A DNA stretch of 64,000 nt from a bacterium. GTDB taxonomy: Bacteria; Orphanbacterota; Orphanbacteria; Orphanbacterales; Orphanbacteraceae. Below the pieces are notes generated by a model. The model made no database searches. It was not told where the DNA came from and saw nothing but the letters and a program-made list of their open reading frames with translations. This document shows, one piece after another, positions 54,247 through 62,908 of this stretch (positions are counted from its first letter, which is position 1; each line of letters starts with the position of its first letter). The stretch is taken from NCBI GenBank assembly GCA_025782575.1, contig JALGYY010000028.1:90247-154246 (forward strand). Direction: 5' to 3'. A program made the position numbers and the translations under genes.

Positions 54247-54361
54247 TGTGGATATGTGGAAAACTGGCTACGTGGGGAGGAAATTCACACACATGCTGTA
54301 ATCCTTTTAAAATGAATGGATTGCAAGTCACCTCTAGAATCACTCTCAGCGGTTATCCACA
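54247..54361. promoter_or_regulatory. Cluster of DnaA-box-like sequences
   Basis: A perfect TTATCCACA at 54353-54361 plus two imperfect inverse copies, TGTGGATAT (54247-54255) and TGTGGAAAA (54255-54263), in the divergent intergenic region. Some flanking DNA is AT-rich (TTTTAAAATG). It may be DnaA binding or chance. No dnaA, dnaN or gidA gene is in the window, so an origin is not claimed. Confidence 0.3.
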
Positions 54362-54371
54362 AAGTGTATCT

Positions 54372-56867
54372 ATGGACATGATTACGAGACTCGACAAAAG
54401 ATGGCGCAAAAGCGGGATTTCAGGGGGCCTGATCGCCCTGCTGATTACCGTTTTCACTCATACAGCGTTGGCGGCCGAACTCCCTCTGGTTCACTCCCGC
54501 GATGACCTTCTGAACGGCGTCATACTGGATCGTTTCTACCCGTTTGATCATCCGTCCCGGGAGTGGTCGGGGGACGGGTTGTTCGAGGGGGGAACGCTCT
54601 ATCTCGCCTCCCCGTTCGGTGGTGAGGAAAGCGTGGAAGTAGTTGAGTGGCAGACAGGTGAGCGCTGGGCCATGGAGATGGAAGCCCGCTTCGATGGCGG
54701 GCCGCTCGACGCGGAATTCGGTCTCATTCTGGATTATCAGAACGGTTCGGGTGTCCGGGTCCGCTTTTCGAATGACGGTCGATTTGCTGTCGACAAAATT
54801 CGGCCCCCTTCCGGACTCGAGTCGATCCAGGCATGGACGCCAGCGCCAGGACTGGCTCGGGACGAATGGAACAAAGTAGCATTGCGGCGTGACCGGACCC
54901 GTCTGTCCATAGTTGTGGGAGGCGAAGAGCTGATCGTCGTCTCCTATCCGCCCACTTTGGCGGGGCAGCTCGCTGTATACGTTTCACCCGGCTCGAGATA
55001 TGAATTCGATCATGTCGCCCTCTTCCGGGCGGGCATTCCCCCTCCGCCGACGAGAGGGAAGAGCCGGGAAGACACCACGACTGTCTATTTCGAGTCATTT
55101 GCGGTCGGAAGGGATGACTGGTCGAGGAACCTGTACCCGGTCAGAGAAGGGGCGATTCGGGTCGAGCCTCTCCCGGAAGAAGATGGATTTGACCTTCTGG
55201 CGTCGTGGAAACCGGATTTTCGAGAGTTCGAGGCTGTAATCATTCCTGAGTACGATTCGGTTGTGCGGATCGTTCTCGGTGCGACAGAGAGCGAAGCGGG
55301 TCTCGATGGCCTGGTCTGGAGAACGGGCGGCGACGGGGAGAGCGAGTTGTTTGCGAGGAGCGAAGGGGAGTGGGTCTCCTTGCTCGGTCCCGCGACGGCG
55401 CATGAATTCGTCCCCGGAAAGCCGAACAGCTTTATCATCGGCACCACCGATTCCACCCGCTTTTACCTGAACGACGAACCGCTCTTCGCCCTTCCCGCCG
55501 GCTTGATCGGCAACGGCCAGGTCGGCGTAGCCGCCGCAGAAGATGGGCGGTTCGCGTTGCATCGCCTGGTCTTCAGCCTGGCGCCCGGCACTGTTCAGGA
55601 AGATACGGTCGGTCCGGCGGCCCGCTGGCACGAAATCCGGACACTCCGGGAAAAGGGGGCCCATGCTACGGCGGTTGATCGCATGCGGGAACTCTATCTG
55701 CTTCATCCGAAATTTCACCCCCTTCTGGATCTCATCTATCGAGAGGCGGTCCGAGGGGGCGACCTGGAAACTGCGGTGGCGGCGGCAGCGGCCATTCGAC
55801 TGCGCATGCAACGCCCCGGACAGGAGGAGGCCCAGCTCGCCATCATGGCGCTTTTGCTTGCCGGGCGATTCGAGGAGGCGGAAGGGGAGCTTCACCATTA
55901 TCGCGCCCGGTATCCCTACGACCATTTCGGCCTCGAGAATCTGCTGCTCCTCCATGACCGGACGGGGGACTACGCGGCGCTGCTCCGGAATTACCGAAAT
56001 GCTCTGGCAGGGAGTGAGCAGGTACGGGCGACGAGCCACGGCGTCGCCGCCTGGGCGTACTATAAATCCGGGATTCCTGAAAAGGCGAGCGGCGCCATCC
56101 ACACAGGACTTCGACTCGGGCCGGGGAGGCTCGACCTGACTGTCGTCGAAGGGGATATCCTGTGGGCGCGGGGAGATGTGTCCGGCGCCCTAGCCCGATA
56201 CTCCAAGCTGCTCGCCTCGACTGTCACACCGATCCCGGAGGAGAACCTGAACGCGCGAATCGGACTCGTTCAGTTCGAGACGGGGGACTACGCGGCGTCC
56301 GCTCGAACACTCGCGGATCTGTCACCCTCTACAAACGATGCCGTCCGGCGGGCGCGATCGGTTATCAGGGCGATCTCTCTTTTCAAGACGGCCGAGGAGC
56401 GCGGGGAGTCGGGCCGCGCGCAGCTGGAAGAAGCACTGTTTCTGGCCGAATCGGGGATACGAACTCCTCCCGAGTGGGGTGACGCGATACTATTTGATCT
56501 CAGCGCACGGATTCGCCTTGCTCTCGCGGTACTCGATCTTCAGGCGGGAGCGAGCTACCAGGTTTACCGTGGGAAGCGCCGGGCGGCGTTTCGCTTTTTC
56601 GAAAGTGCCGCGGCGCTTGATCCTGGGTTCGCCCCCCTCGATCCTGAGAAGGACGCGATTCCTGATCTCGACCCGACCCGGTTCCGTCTCCTCATTAACC
56701 TGGCTAAACCGAAAGATCATCCTGTCGGCGGTTTCATCGAGAACCCGGGCCGATGGTATTCCTGGTACGTAGTGGAGCGCCGGGCCGATCTCGCGGAGAG
56801 AGCGCTGGAACGCCGGCTCCTCTCTGGCGACTGGGCGGAAGCGGGGGGCGGGGGAAGAACGCCGTGA
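54372..56867 (+). CDS. Secreted protein with two LamG/DUF1080-like domains and TPR-like repeats
   Basis: About 831 residues from the ATG at 54372; the open frame begins at 54312, but there is no ribosome site there and the extra residues lack signal character. Signal sequence GGLIALLITVFTHTALAA. Residues ~35-200 and ~240-395 are two related beta-sandwich domains (FEGGTLYLASPFGGEESVEV, EFGLILDYQNGSGVRVRFSN). From ~420 to the end, helix pairs rich in Ala, Leu and Arg recur (YKSGIPEKASGAIHTGLRLG, ARGDVSGALARYSKLLA), fitting TPR units. Probably a periplasmic scaffold or sugar-binding protein; no enzyme motif. Its end overlaps the HAD gene by 4 bases. Confidence 0.65.
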   Translation: MDMITRLDKRWRKSGISGGLIALLITVFTHTALAAELPLVHSRDDLLNGVILDRFYPFDHPSREWSGDGLFEGGTLYLASPFGGEESVEVVEWQTGERWAMEMEARFDGGPLDAEFGLILDYQNGSGVRVRFSNDGRFAVDKIRPPSGLESIQAWTPAPGLARDEWNKVALRRDRTRLSIVVGGEELIVVSYPPTLAGQLAVYVSPGSRYEFDHVALFRAGIPPPPTRGKSREDTTTVYFESFAVGRDDWSRNLYPVREGAIRVEPLPEEDGFDLLASWKPDFREFEAVIIPEYDSVVRIVLGATESEAGLDGLVWRTGGDGESELFARSEGEWVSLLGPATAHEFVPGKPNSFIIGTTDSTRFYLNDEPLFALPAGLIGNGQVGVAAAEDGRFALHRLVFSLAPGTVQEDTVGPAARWHEIRTLREKGAHATAVDRMRELYLLHPKFHPLLDLIYREAVRGGDLETAVAAAAAIRLRMQRPGQEEAQLAIMALLLAGRFEEAEGELHHYRARYPYDHFGLENLLLLHDRTGDYAALLRNYRNALAGSEQVRATSHGVAAWAYYKSGIPEKASGAIHTGLRLGPGRLDLTVVEGDILWARGDVSGALARYSKLLASTVTPIPEENLNARIGLVQFETGDYAASARTLADLSPSTNDAVRRARSVIRAISLFKTAEERGESGRAQLEEALFLAESGIRTPPEWGDAILFDLSARIRLALAVLDLQAGASYQVYRGKRRAAFRFFESAAALDPGFAPLDPEKDAIPDLDPTRFRLLINLAKPKDHPVGGFIENPGRWYSWYVVERRADLAERALERRLLSGDWAEAGGGGRTP

Positions 56868-57544
56868 CTCGAAAAGTGAGCCGGACTCCGCAGGGCCTCG
56901 TGGTATTCGACCTGGACGGCACGCTCTTCCGTGGCGAGGGGGCGACGGTGGGTGCGGTTTGGGAGATTTTCGGCGAAGAGGGGCTGACCCGGCCCGATGC
57001 GAGTGCGATCACGGCATTCTATGGCCGGCCGACAAGCGAGTTCCAGGCGTGGCTCTCTTCGCTCTGCCCGGAAGGCCGGGGAGAGAAAATCGCGGCACGG
57101 ATTGTTCGGCGGGAGGTTCAGCTTGTGCCTGAGAAGGGTGAGCTGTTCGCCGGCGTCAGGGAAGCGCTATCTGAGCTCATCGCGAGCGGCCGACAGATCG
57201 CACTCTGCACGAACGGCGACCATGCTTACGTCGATCTGGTTCTCGAGAGCCGGGGAATTCGTGATCGGTTCGCTCTCATTCGGCACCGCCTTCATGACAA
57301 TGACACCAAACCGGGCATGCTGGCAGAGATCCTTGGAAAGCTCGAGGCACGCCCGGCAGTCATGGTCGGCGATCGGCGGGATGATGTCGAGGCGGCGTTG
57401 CATTGCGGGATTCCCGTCATCGGGGCCGCTTATGGTTATGGTTCTATAGAGGAGCTGGCAGGGTCGGACCGCATGATTGATAGCGTCGGCGATCTGGTGG
57501 AGGCGGTCAGAGAGCTGATGGAGCAGGACCCTCCCTACTCATAA
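56864..57544 (+). CDS. HAD-superfamily phosphatase (phosphoglycolate-phosphatase-like)
   Basis: 226 residues from a GTG at 56864 that overlaps the previous stop (GTGA), with GGGGGAAG upstream. HAD motifs are in order: FDLDGTLF (nucleophile Asp, about residues 14-21), CTNGD near 118 (Thr/Ser motif II), KPGM near 148 (Lys) and VGDRRDDVEAA near 168 (motif IV acids). A cap of about 70 helical residues places it in subclass I, like Gph. The substrate is unknown. Tail-to-tail with the propeller gene, overlapping it by 10 bases. Confidence 0.85.
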   Translation: MTRKVSRTPQGLVVFDLDGTLFRGEGATVGAVWEIFGEEGLTRPDASAITAFYGRPTSEFQAWLSSLCPEGRGEKIAARIVRREVQLVPEKGELFAGVREALSELIASGRQIALCTNGDHAYVDLVLESRGIRDRFALIRHRLHDNDTKPGMLAEILGKLEARPAVMVGDRRDDVEAALHCGIPVIGAAYGYGSIEELAGSDRMIDSVGDLVEAVRELMEQDPPYS

Positions 57545-58446
57545 ACGATGTCAGCCGTATAGATCTTGCCGTCGTGGGAGGCGAAGGCGATCGATTTTCC
57601 GTCCTCGGAAATTGACGAAATTGATTCGGCAATCGAAGGGCTCGCTGTCAGCACCCGAATCTCTCCCGACTCCACCGACCAGACACGAAGATCCGCTGCT
57701 ACAACGTCTTCCCCTTCCCGGGTAACATGAGAAAAAATGAGCCAGTCCGAAGTGGGGAGCCACGCGGGGGCCTCGCCGTCCGGATCGATAAGACGGGCGT
57801 CGGATGACTTGGTGGCGAGCACACAGAGACCCCGGGGGGCCGGGGCGCCCGATTCTTCCGATCCGTTATTTGTAAACTGAAACGCAAGCTGCGTGCCGTC
57901 AGGCGAAAGTGCCGGGCGCGAAAATGCCGCATCCCAGTCGAGCAACGGGCGGGATCCATTGTTTCCGTAATAGGTCATGGCGCCGTCATCTTCGACGCTC
58001 ATAGTGACCAAAATCCTATGTTCGGGCGCTTCGATCCCACGCCAGGTCTCAAAGCCGAGCCACTCGTCCCGGATGATGAAGCTGGCGAACTCGCCCGTGT
58101 CGATATCAAACGTGCGGATCGACGCGCCGTCAGCCGCCGGGACGTAGTAGCGGAGCGATCGGCCGTTCTCGACCCACGCAAGACGCATATCGGCCGGCCC
58201 TCCGCCGTACACGTGCCAGACCATGCCGGTTTTCACATCGGCCAGATGGATATCCCCTTTGTCGGAAAGTAGAGCGATCGACTGATTCCCCGGTGCCCAG
58301 CTATGAGGCTCGAATCCTTCCGATTCCTCGACGAGTATGCGGATGTTGTTCAGCGAGATCGGAGTAGCCGCCGAAGAGGAGGAGGCCATGATCAAAAGAG
58401 AGAGACAGCAGATCCAAAGATAAGTGCGGCGCGCCGGTCGATTCAT
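57535..58446 (-). CDS. Secreted WD40/TolB-like beta-propeller protein
   Basis: 303 residues from the ATG at 58446, with GAAGGA upstream. Signal peptide ICCLSLLIMASSSSAA. Repeated propeller blades: SWAPGNQSIALLSDKGDIHL, PALSPDGTQLAFQFT, APAWLPTSDWLIFSH, SSISEDGKSIAFASHDGKIY, the W/SPDG pattern of TolB/PD40 repeats. No TolB C-terminal partner genes (Pal, TolA) nearby. Likely a periplasmic binding protein of unknown target. Confidence 0.7.
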   Translation of the reverse strand: MNRPARRTYLWICCLSLLIMASSSSAATPISLNNIRILVEESEGFEPHSWAPGNQSIALLSDKGDIHLADVKTGMVWHVYGGGPADMRLAWVENGRSLRYYVPAADGASIRTFDIDTGEFASFIIRDEWLGFETWRGIEAPEHRILVTMSVEDDGAMTYYGNNGSRPLLDWDAAFSRPALSPDGTQLAFQFTNNGSEESGAPAPRGLCVLATKSSDARLIDPDGEAPAWLPTSDWLIFSHVTREGEDVVAADLRVWSVESGEIRVLTASPSIAESISSISEDGKSIAFASHDGKIYTADIVYE

Positions 58447-58496
58447 GATCGGAGTTCCTTCGTGGAGGGGAGGATGAGAAAGGGGCGGCGACCAGG

Positions 58497-58715
58497 TCAG
58501 TCGATCGATACCCCATGCTTCTTCATGACCCCGCGCCATGCCTCTTCTTCCATTGTCTCAGACTCGTCGATCAGCATGATCGGGATATCGTCTTTGATCG
58601 GATAGCGGCGCCGGGTTCCGGGATCGGTCGATACGATCCAGTTCCCCTCGAGCACGACAGGCGCCTTGGTTTCGGGGCAGGCCAGGATTTCAATCAGATC
58701 TTCCGGTACGGGCAT
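58497..58715 (-). CDS. Trm112-family (UPF0434/YcaR-like) small protein
   Basis: 72 residues. Starts with LIEILACPETKAPV, then YPIKDDIPIMLIDES, the standard Trm112 frame. In family members C-x2-C zinc sites are often present; here only the CPETKAP Cys remains, as in many bacterial YcaR proteins. Eukaryotic Trm112 activates methyltransferases; the bacterial role is poorly known. It starts 30 bases after the proS stop. Confidence 0.85.
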   Translation of the reverse strand: MPVPEDLIEILACPETKAPVVLEGNWIVSTDPGTRRRYPIKDDIPIMLIDESETMEEEAWRGVMKKHGVSID

Positions 58716-58745
58716 TTTTTTCTCTCCATGTCATTCGTCAGCGGG

Positions 58746-60173
58746 CTAGTAGGCCCTCGCGAACACGACCCTCTGTTTCGACGGTTTTCCGGTGACCATG
58801 CAGACGCCCTCTTCCTGTCCCAGTTCCAAGGGAATACATCGGATGGTCGCCTTGGTCTCTCCCTTTATCTTCGCTTCGGTCTCGTCTGTTCCGTCCCAAT
58901 GGGCCAGGAAAAACCCACCGTCGCCGATCTTCTCTTTGAACTCATCATAGGAATCGACGGTCATTGTCTTCTCATCGCGGAACGCTTTCGCACGATCGAA
59001 GAGAAGCTGCTGCACTTCGGCGAGCCGTTCGGGGAGAAGCTCCGCTACCTTGTCGAGCGGCACGATTTCCTTCTCCCGATCATGCCGCCGCTTGAAGACG
59101 ACCTGAGAGTTCGCTACATCTTTCGGGCCGATCTCGATTCGAATGGGGACCCCCTTCTGTTCCCACTCGGCGAACTTCCGACCCGGCTTGTATTGATCCC
59201 GATCATCGATCTTGATCCGTACGATCCCTTTAGTGGCCTCTTTGATTTTGTTCGCCGCCTCGAGCACCCCGGTCCGCTCTTCGTCGGAGCGATAAATCGG
59301 GATGATCACAGCCTGAATCGGCGCGATCACAGGAGGAAGCACGAGCCCGTCGTCATCGCCGTGTACCATGACGACTGCTCCGACGAGCCTGGTGGAAACG
59401 CCCCAGCTCGTGTTCCATGCGAAACGTACTTCGCCGTCTTTGTCCTGGAACTTCAGATCGAACGCTTTGGCGAAGTTCTGGCCGAGCATATGGCTCGTGC
59501 CCGATTGAAGCGCTTTCCCGTCCCGCATCATCGCCTCAATGCAGTAGGTCCGCACCGCCCCGGCGAATCGCTCGGAAGCGGTCTTCTCACCGACGATTAC
59601 AGGAACGGCGAGTACTTTTTCTGCGAACTCCCTGTACATTTCGAGGGCGAGCCGCGTCTCCTTTTCCGCCTCTTCTTCGGTCCGGTGCGCCGTGTGTCCT
59701 TCCTGCCAGAGAAACTCCATCGTACGCAGAAAGAATCGCGGCCGCATTTCCCACCGGAAAACATTGGCCCACTGATTGATCAGAATGGGAAGGTCTCGAT
59801 AGGACATGGTCCACTTGGCGTACATGTGATAGATCACGGTTTCCGAAGTGGGCCGGAGTACCAGATTCTCTTCGAGTTTCTTGCCGCCGGCATGGGTGAC
59901 AATAGCGAGTTCAGGGGCAAACCCCTCGACGTGTTCCGCCTCTTTCTTCATGAAGCTCTCGGGGATCAGCATCGGAAAGTAAGCGTTTTCGTGCCCGGAA
60001 TCCTTGATCATCCGGTCGAGCTTGTCCCGCATGTTCTCCCAGAGTCCGAAACCATAGGGTCGGATCACCATACAGCCCTTTACCGGGGCATGGTCCGCCA
60101 GCTCCGCCAGCTGGACGATGTCCGTATACCAGCGGCTGAAGTCCTTCGACATGGGTGTCAGTTTCTGTGCCAT
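58746..60173 (-). CDS. proS: Prolyl-tRNA synthetase, archaeal/eukaryotic-type
   Basis: 475 residues from the ATG at 60173; a longer frame adds 28 residues of repeat-derived sequence. Class II motifs are clear: motif 1 [17 protein letters not shown], motif 2 [20 protein letters not shown] (20 residues, the Arg binds ATP), and motif 3 near [18 protein letters not shown]. The C-terminal anticodon-binding domain ([20 protein letters not shown]) is followed by a zinc-like tail ending RVVFARAY with the aromatic C-terminal Tyr of the short archaeal-type ProS. The bacterial-type editing insert is absent. It attaches proline to tRNA-Pro. No strong ribosome site is seen before the ATG. Confidence 0.95.
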   Translation of the reverse strand: MAQKLTPMSKDFSRWYTDIVQLAELADHAPVKGCMVIRPYGFGLWENMRDKLDRMIKDSGHENAYFPMLIPESFMKKEAEHVEGFAPELAIVTHAGGKKLEENLVLRPTSETVIYHMYAKWTMSYRDLPILINQWANVFRWEMRPRFFLRTMEFLWQEGHTAHRTEEEAEKETRLALEMYREFAEKVLAVPVIVGEKTASERFAGAVRTYCIEAMMRDGKALQSGTSHMLGQNFAKAFDLKFQDKDGEVRFAWNTSWGVSTRLVGAVVMVHGDDDGLVLPPVIAPIQAVIIPIYRSDEERTGVLEAANKIKEATKGIVRIKIDDRDQYKPGRKFAEWEQKGVPIRIEIGPKDVANSQVVFKRRHDREKEIVPLDKVAELLPERLAEVQQLLFDRAKAFRDEKTMTVDSYDEFKEKIGDGGFFLAHWDGTDETEAKIKGETKATIRCIPLELGQEEGVCMVTGKPSKQRVVFARAY

Positions 60174-60240
60174 GGGGGGATGATAACGCGGTGCCGGACG
60201 TAGGGCAAGAGGGGGGATGGGGGAGGTCCTCCGATGCGCG

Positions 60241-60312
60241 TAATTCTGGGGACACAATACGTAATTCCCTCGCTCCGATCTGGAGGAATTACGTATTGTG
60301 TCCCCAGAATTA
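60241..60312. repeat. Palindromic GGGGACACAATACG element, copy 3 (most perfect)
   Basis: 72 bases with 28-base perfect arms (60241-60268 and 60285-60312). Arm begins TAATTCTGGGGACACAATAC and continues GTAATTCC. It lies between the proS start and the end of the broken HNH gene. The outer bases (AATTCT) differ from the other two copies (AATTAT). Confidence 0.9.
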
Positions 60313-60345
60313 ATCAGGCCCCAGCCGGCCTCGTCCCGTTTCAGG

Positions 60346-61427
60346 TCACCGGTAAGGGAGTGAAAGTTCGCTTGCCGCCAGCCGGTTGTGTTTACCGCAA
60401 TAGAGTCTCAGATTGTTGAGCGTATGTTCTCCACCAAGAGAAAACGGTGTGATGTGATCGATCTGCAGGTGAGCGCTCGAGTTGCATCGGGTGCCGAGGG
60501 TGCTGGTGAATGTGCATCGCCCTTTGTCGCGAGTGAATACCGCGTCCCGAAGACGAGCCGGAATGTGCCGCGAACGGACGGGGGGTGATTGCGTCCCTTT
60601 ACCGCGTGAATCCCCGTCACCCTCCCATTTGCCCCGCGTACGGTTTCCAGCTTGACCGGGGAAACACTCTGCACTTGGATCTGCGACCTGCTCTGCTTTC
60701 TGGCTTCTCTAGTCATTCTCCGCACTTCTTTCCGCTCGGGGTCGCGCTTCTCAAGCAGGTCCTTGATAGCTCGTCCCAGGATCGCTTCCAGATTCCAACT
60801 CCGGGAGCAGATGGCCCTTGCTCGCTCGATGTCCCGGCAAAATTCTTCGCTCGCGGAGAACCGGATTTCGTAACGTTGCTCCGGTTTCTCATTGGACGCG
60901 GTCCCATTCTGGGAGTCCTTGGGGAGCGGGTCGGATTGAAAAAGATCGCCGTGATCACTCTCGTTCTCCCTATAGATCTTCGGCGGGTTCTTGCCGATCG
61001 GACGGACCGAGTCCCGGATCCTGGGTGCCAACCGCCGGGAAGCCGCGATCTTTTCAATCTCGATGTACATCTTCCCTGAAACCTCCTTGAGGAGTTCTGC
61101 AGCATTTTCATCCGTCAGAAGCCCGGCTATATGAGAAAGACCGCATGCTGTGATCTTCCGATCCTTCAGTAGAGTCCGAGCCGCAGGAAATCTCTTCACA
61201 CATCTGGCAGCCGCAATGAACCTTCCCGATTTGGAGCGGGAGTACCTCCATCGACGGGTGCAGAAATCGAACAACGACGAGTAACCTTCCGTCAGGTAGA
61301 GAGACCGCCGATCAATCTCAATCAGGCAGTCCAGAATCGCAATCGTCAACTCATGCTCATTTCGAACCGCCCGGTCTGCTCTTTGAATCACTTGGCTGTC
61401 TGAAAACCGCTCAATCGCTCGAACCAT
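60346..61427 (-). pseudogene. HNH endonuclease family gene broken by a frameshift in a C6 run
   Basis: The N-terminal frame (ATG at 61427, GGAG upstream) encodes a helical DUF222-like part (SLYLTEGYSSLFDFCTRRW ... RFIAAARCVKRFPAA), then a charged linker. At the C-run (minus strand, 60580-60585) the frame is lost: the original frame runs to 60408 without an HNH motif, while the next frame gives an intact domain: [51 protein letters not shown] and a stop at 60346. Adding one C would join them. HNH ligand residues (Cys pairs, IDH, N, H) are all present. Possible sequencing error, recent mutation or slippage site. Such genes are nucleases of unknown role; this one has a palindromic element just downstream. 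Confidence 0.8.
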
Positions 61428-61769
61428 CTTCATCATCTCCTTCTCCCGGCTATCCACCCATGTCGTTCCGAGCCCCACAGCTATTCTAACACCCCTTTTT
61501 TCGGCTTCGTGGGAGGGACTGTAAGAAAGGTTGGCAATGAACATGATGTGCCGGCGTGAAAATCGGGCCGGACCAAACAGCGACGGGAGGAAGCCCTTCT
61601 CGGTGGAGCGTCACAAAGGGGACGGCACTTCCTCCCGATTGCACCCCAAAACCTGTCAAGTGATATTTGTTGAAAGTTCAAAATAAATGAGAATATGTCA
61701 GGGATCTTAGTCACTCCCCAGACGTCCATCTTCCTGCTACAATCCTTTGCCGGTGAGAGGGAGGCTCAA
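61428..61769. other. Intergenic region between the broken HNH gene and the histidine kinase gene
   Basis: About 340 bases with no gene I can support. It holds a 10-base inverted repeat (CGGGAGGAAG at 61584-61593 with CTTCCTCCCG at 61628-61637) and an AT-rich part with the palindrome TTGAA-AG-TTCAA near 61670. The latter might be part of a promoter for the kinase, but no clear -10/-35 pair was found. Confidence 0.5.
61584..61637. repeat. Inverted repeat with 10-base arms
   Basis: Perfect arms 61584-61593 and 61628-61637 around a 34-base loop. A second overlapping pair, AATCGGG (61561-61567) with CCCGATT (61634-61640), would compete with it. No T-run. Function unknown. Confidence 0.4.
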
Positions 61770-62846
61770 GTGTTTCGATTTCCAGGTCGGTACTATCTGA
61801 TCTACGGCGCCATACTGGCGATCACTCTACTTCATTACATGACCGGCACCAGCCATGAGCACCACTATTTTCATGGCATCTACCGCCGCCTGTATTATCT
61901 CCCGCTTATTCTGGCCGCTTTTGCCGGAGGTGTCCGTGGCGGGCTCCTCGCGGCCCTGGTCGTCTGCATCGTCTATCTCCCCCATGCGTTCGGCCTCGGT
62001 TCGATCCATGCCGATCCGGCTCCCGCCGTCGAGAAGACCCTCGAAATGGTGCTCTATGTGGCGGTAGCGCTCGTGACAGGGATGCTCGTCAGCCGGGGGG
62101 ACAAGACCCGACTGCGGCTCCAGCGATCGATCGAAGAGAAAGAACGGATGGAGCAAGAACTGATTCGGAGCGCCAAGCTCGCCGCGGTCGGTCGTCTGTC
62201 CGCCGGCCTCGCCCACGAGATTCGAAATCCTCTCGCATCCATCAAGGGCTCGGCCGAGATCCTCGGCGATGACTTCCCTGATGACCATCCTAAAAAGCGC
62301 CTTCTAAAAGTCCTCGTCGAAGAAGCGGATCGATTGAACCGTGTGCTTACCCGTTTTCTTTCTTTCGCCAGGCCCCAGGCGCCTGAAAAGAGGCGGGTCG
62401 ATCTCGCTTCTGAAGCGGAGGCGGTCGTCTCGCTTCTTTCGGGGCAGCAGGATGGAAGGAGCGCGAAGATCGAAGTACAATCCCGTTCCGCTGCCGGGCC
62501 CTTCGTCGAAGGGGATCCCGAAATGTTGAGGCAGGTTCTGCTGAATCTTCTGCTGAACGCTCTTCAGGCGACAGATGGGCGGGGAACGATTCAGATCTCA
62601 TTCGAAGAGAGTGACAAGGGTAGTGGCGAAGTCACTCTTCACATCGAAGATAACGGTCCCGGATTCACGCCCGAAGCGCTGGACCATCTTTTCAGTCCGT
62701 TCTTTACCACGCGGGAATCGGGGACCGGTCTCGGGCTTGCCGTTTCCCATCGGATCGTGGAGGCACATGGGGGGAGGATCGAAGTGGAGAATCGGGAGGG
62801 GGGTGGCGCCAGGGTGACGGTCGTATTGCGGGCGGCGGTGTCGTAG
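61770..62846 (+). CDS. Membrane sensor histidine kinase, NtrB-like, orphan
   Basis: 358 residues from a GTG at 61770, with GGGAGG placed right; an in-frame ATG at 61695 lacks one. Three or four hydrophobic segments (YYLIYGAILAITLLHYM, LPLILAAFAGGVRGGLL, MVLYVAVALVTGMLVS) with few periplasmic residues, then a short coiled coil. HisKA box with AHEIRNPLASIKGSAEIL (His is phosphorylated); N box LLNLLLNALQATDG; G1 DNGPGF; G2 GTGLGLAVSHRIVEAHGG. Catalytic core is complete. The neighbours include no response regulator, so its partner lies elsewhere. Confidence 0.9.
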   Translation: MFRFPGRYYLIYGAILAITLLHYMTGTSHEHHYFHGIYRRLYYLPLILAAFAGGVRGGLLAALVVCIVYLPHAFGLGSIHADPAPAVEKTLEMVLYVAVALVTGMLVSRGDKTRLRLQRSIEEKERMEQELIRSAKLAAVGRLSAGLAHEIRNPLASIKGSAEILGDDFPDDHPKKRLLKVLVEEADRLNRVLTRFLSFARPQAPEKRRVDLASEAEAVVSLLSGQQDGRSAKIEVQSRSAAGPFVEGDPEMLRQVLLNLLLNALQATDGRGTIQISFEESDKGSGEVTLHIEDNGPGFTPEALDHLFSPFFTTRESGTGLGLAVSHRIVEAHGGRIEVENREGGGARVTVVLRAAVS

Positions 62847-62908
62847 CCTACCTACCCGTCCCATTGTCCCCCCGGTCATTCCCGATCGTTTCCGGTCCCT
62901 ACAGCCGG

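Noticed and set aside
54247..54361. Chromosome replication origin
   Set aside because: Only three boxes, no dnaA/dnaN/gidA neighbours and no visible AT-rich unwinding repeats.
58515..60203. A 562-residue plus-strand open frame
   Set aside because: Antisense of proS, which has all class II synthetase motifs; the frame has no recognisable domain.
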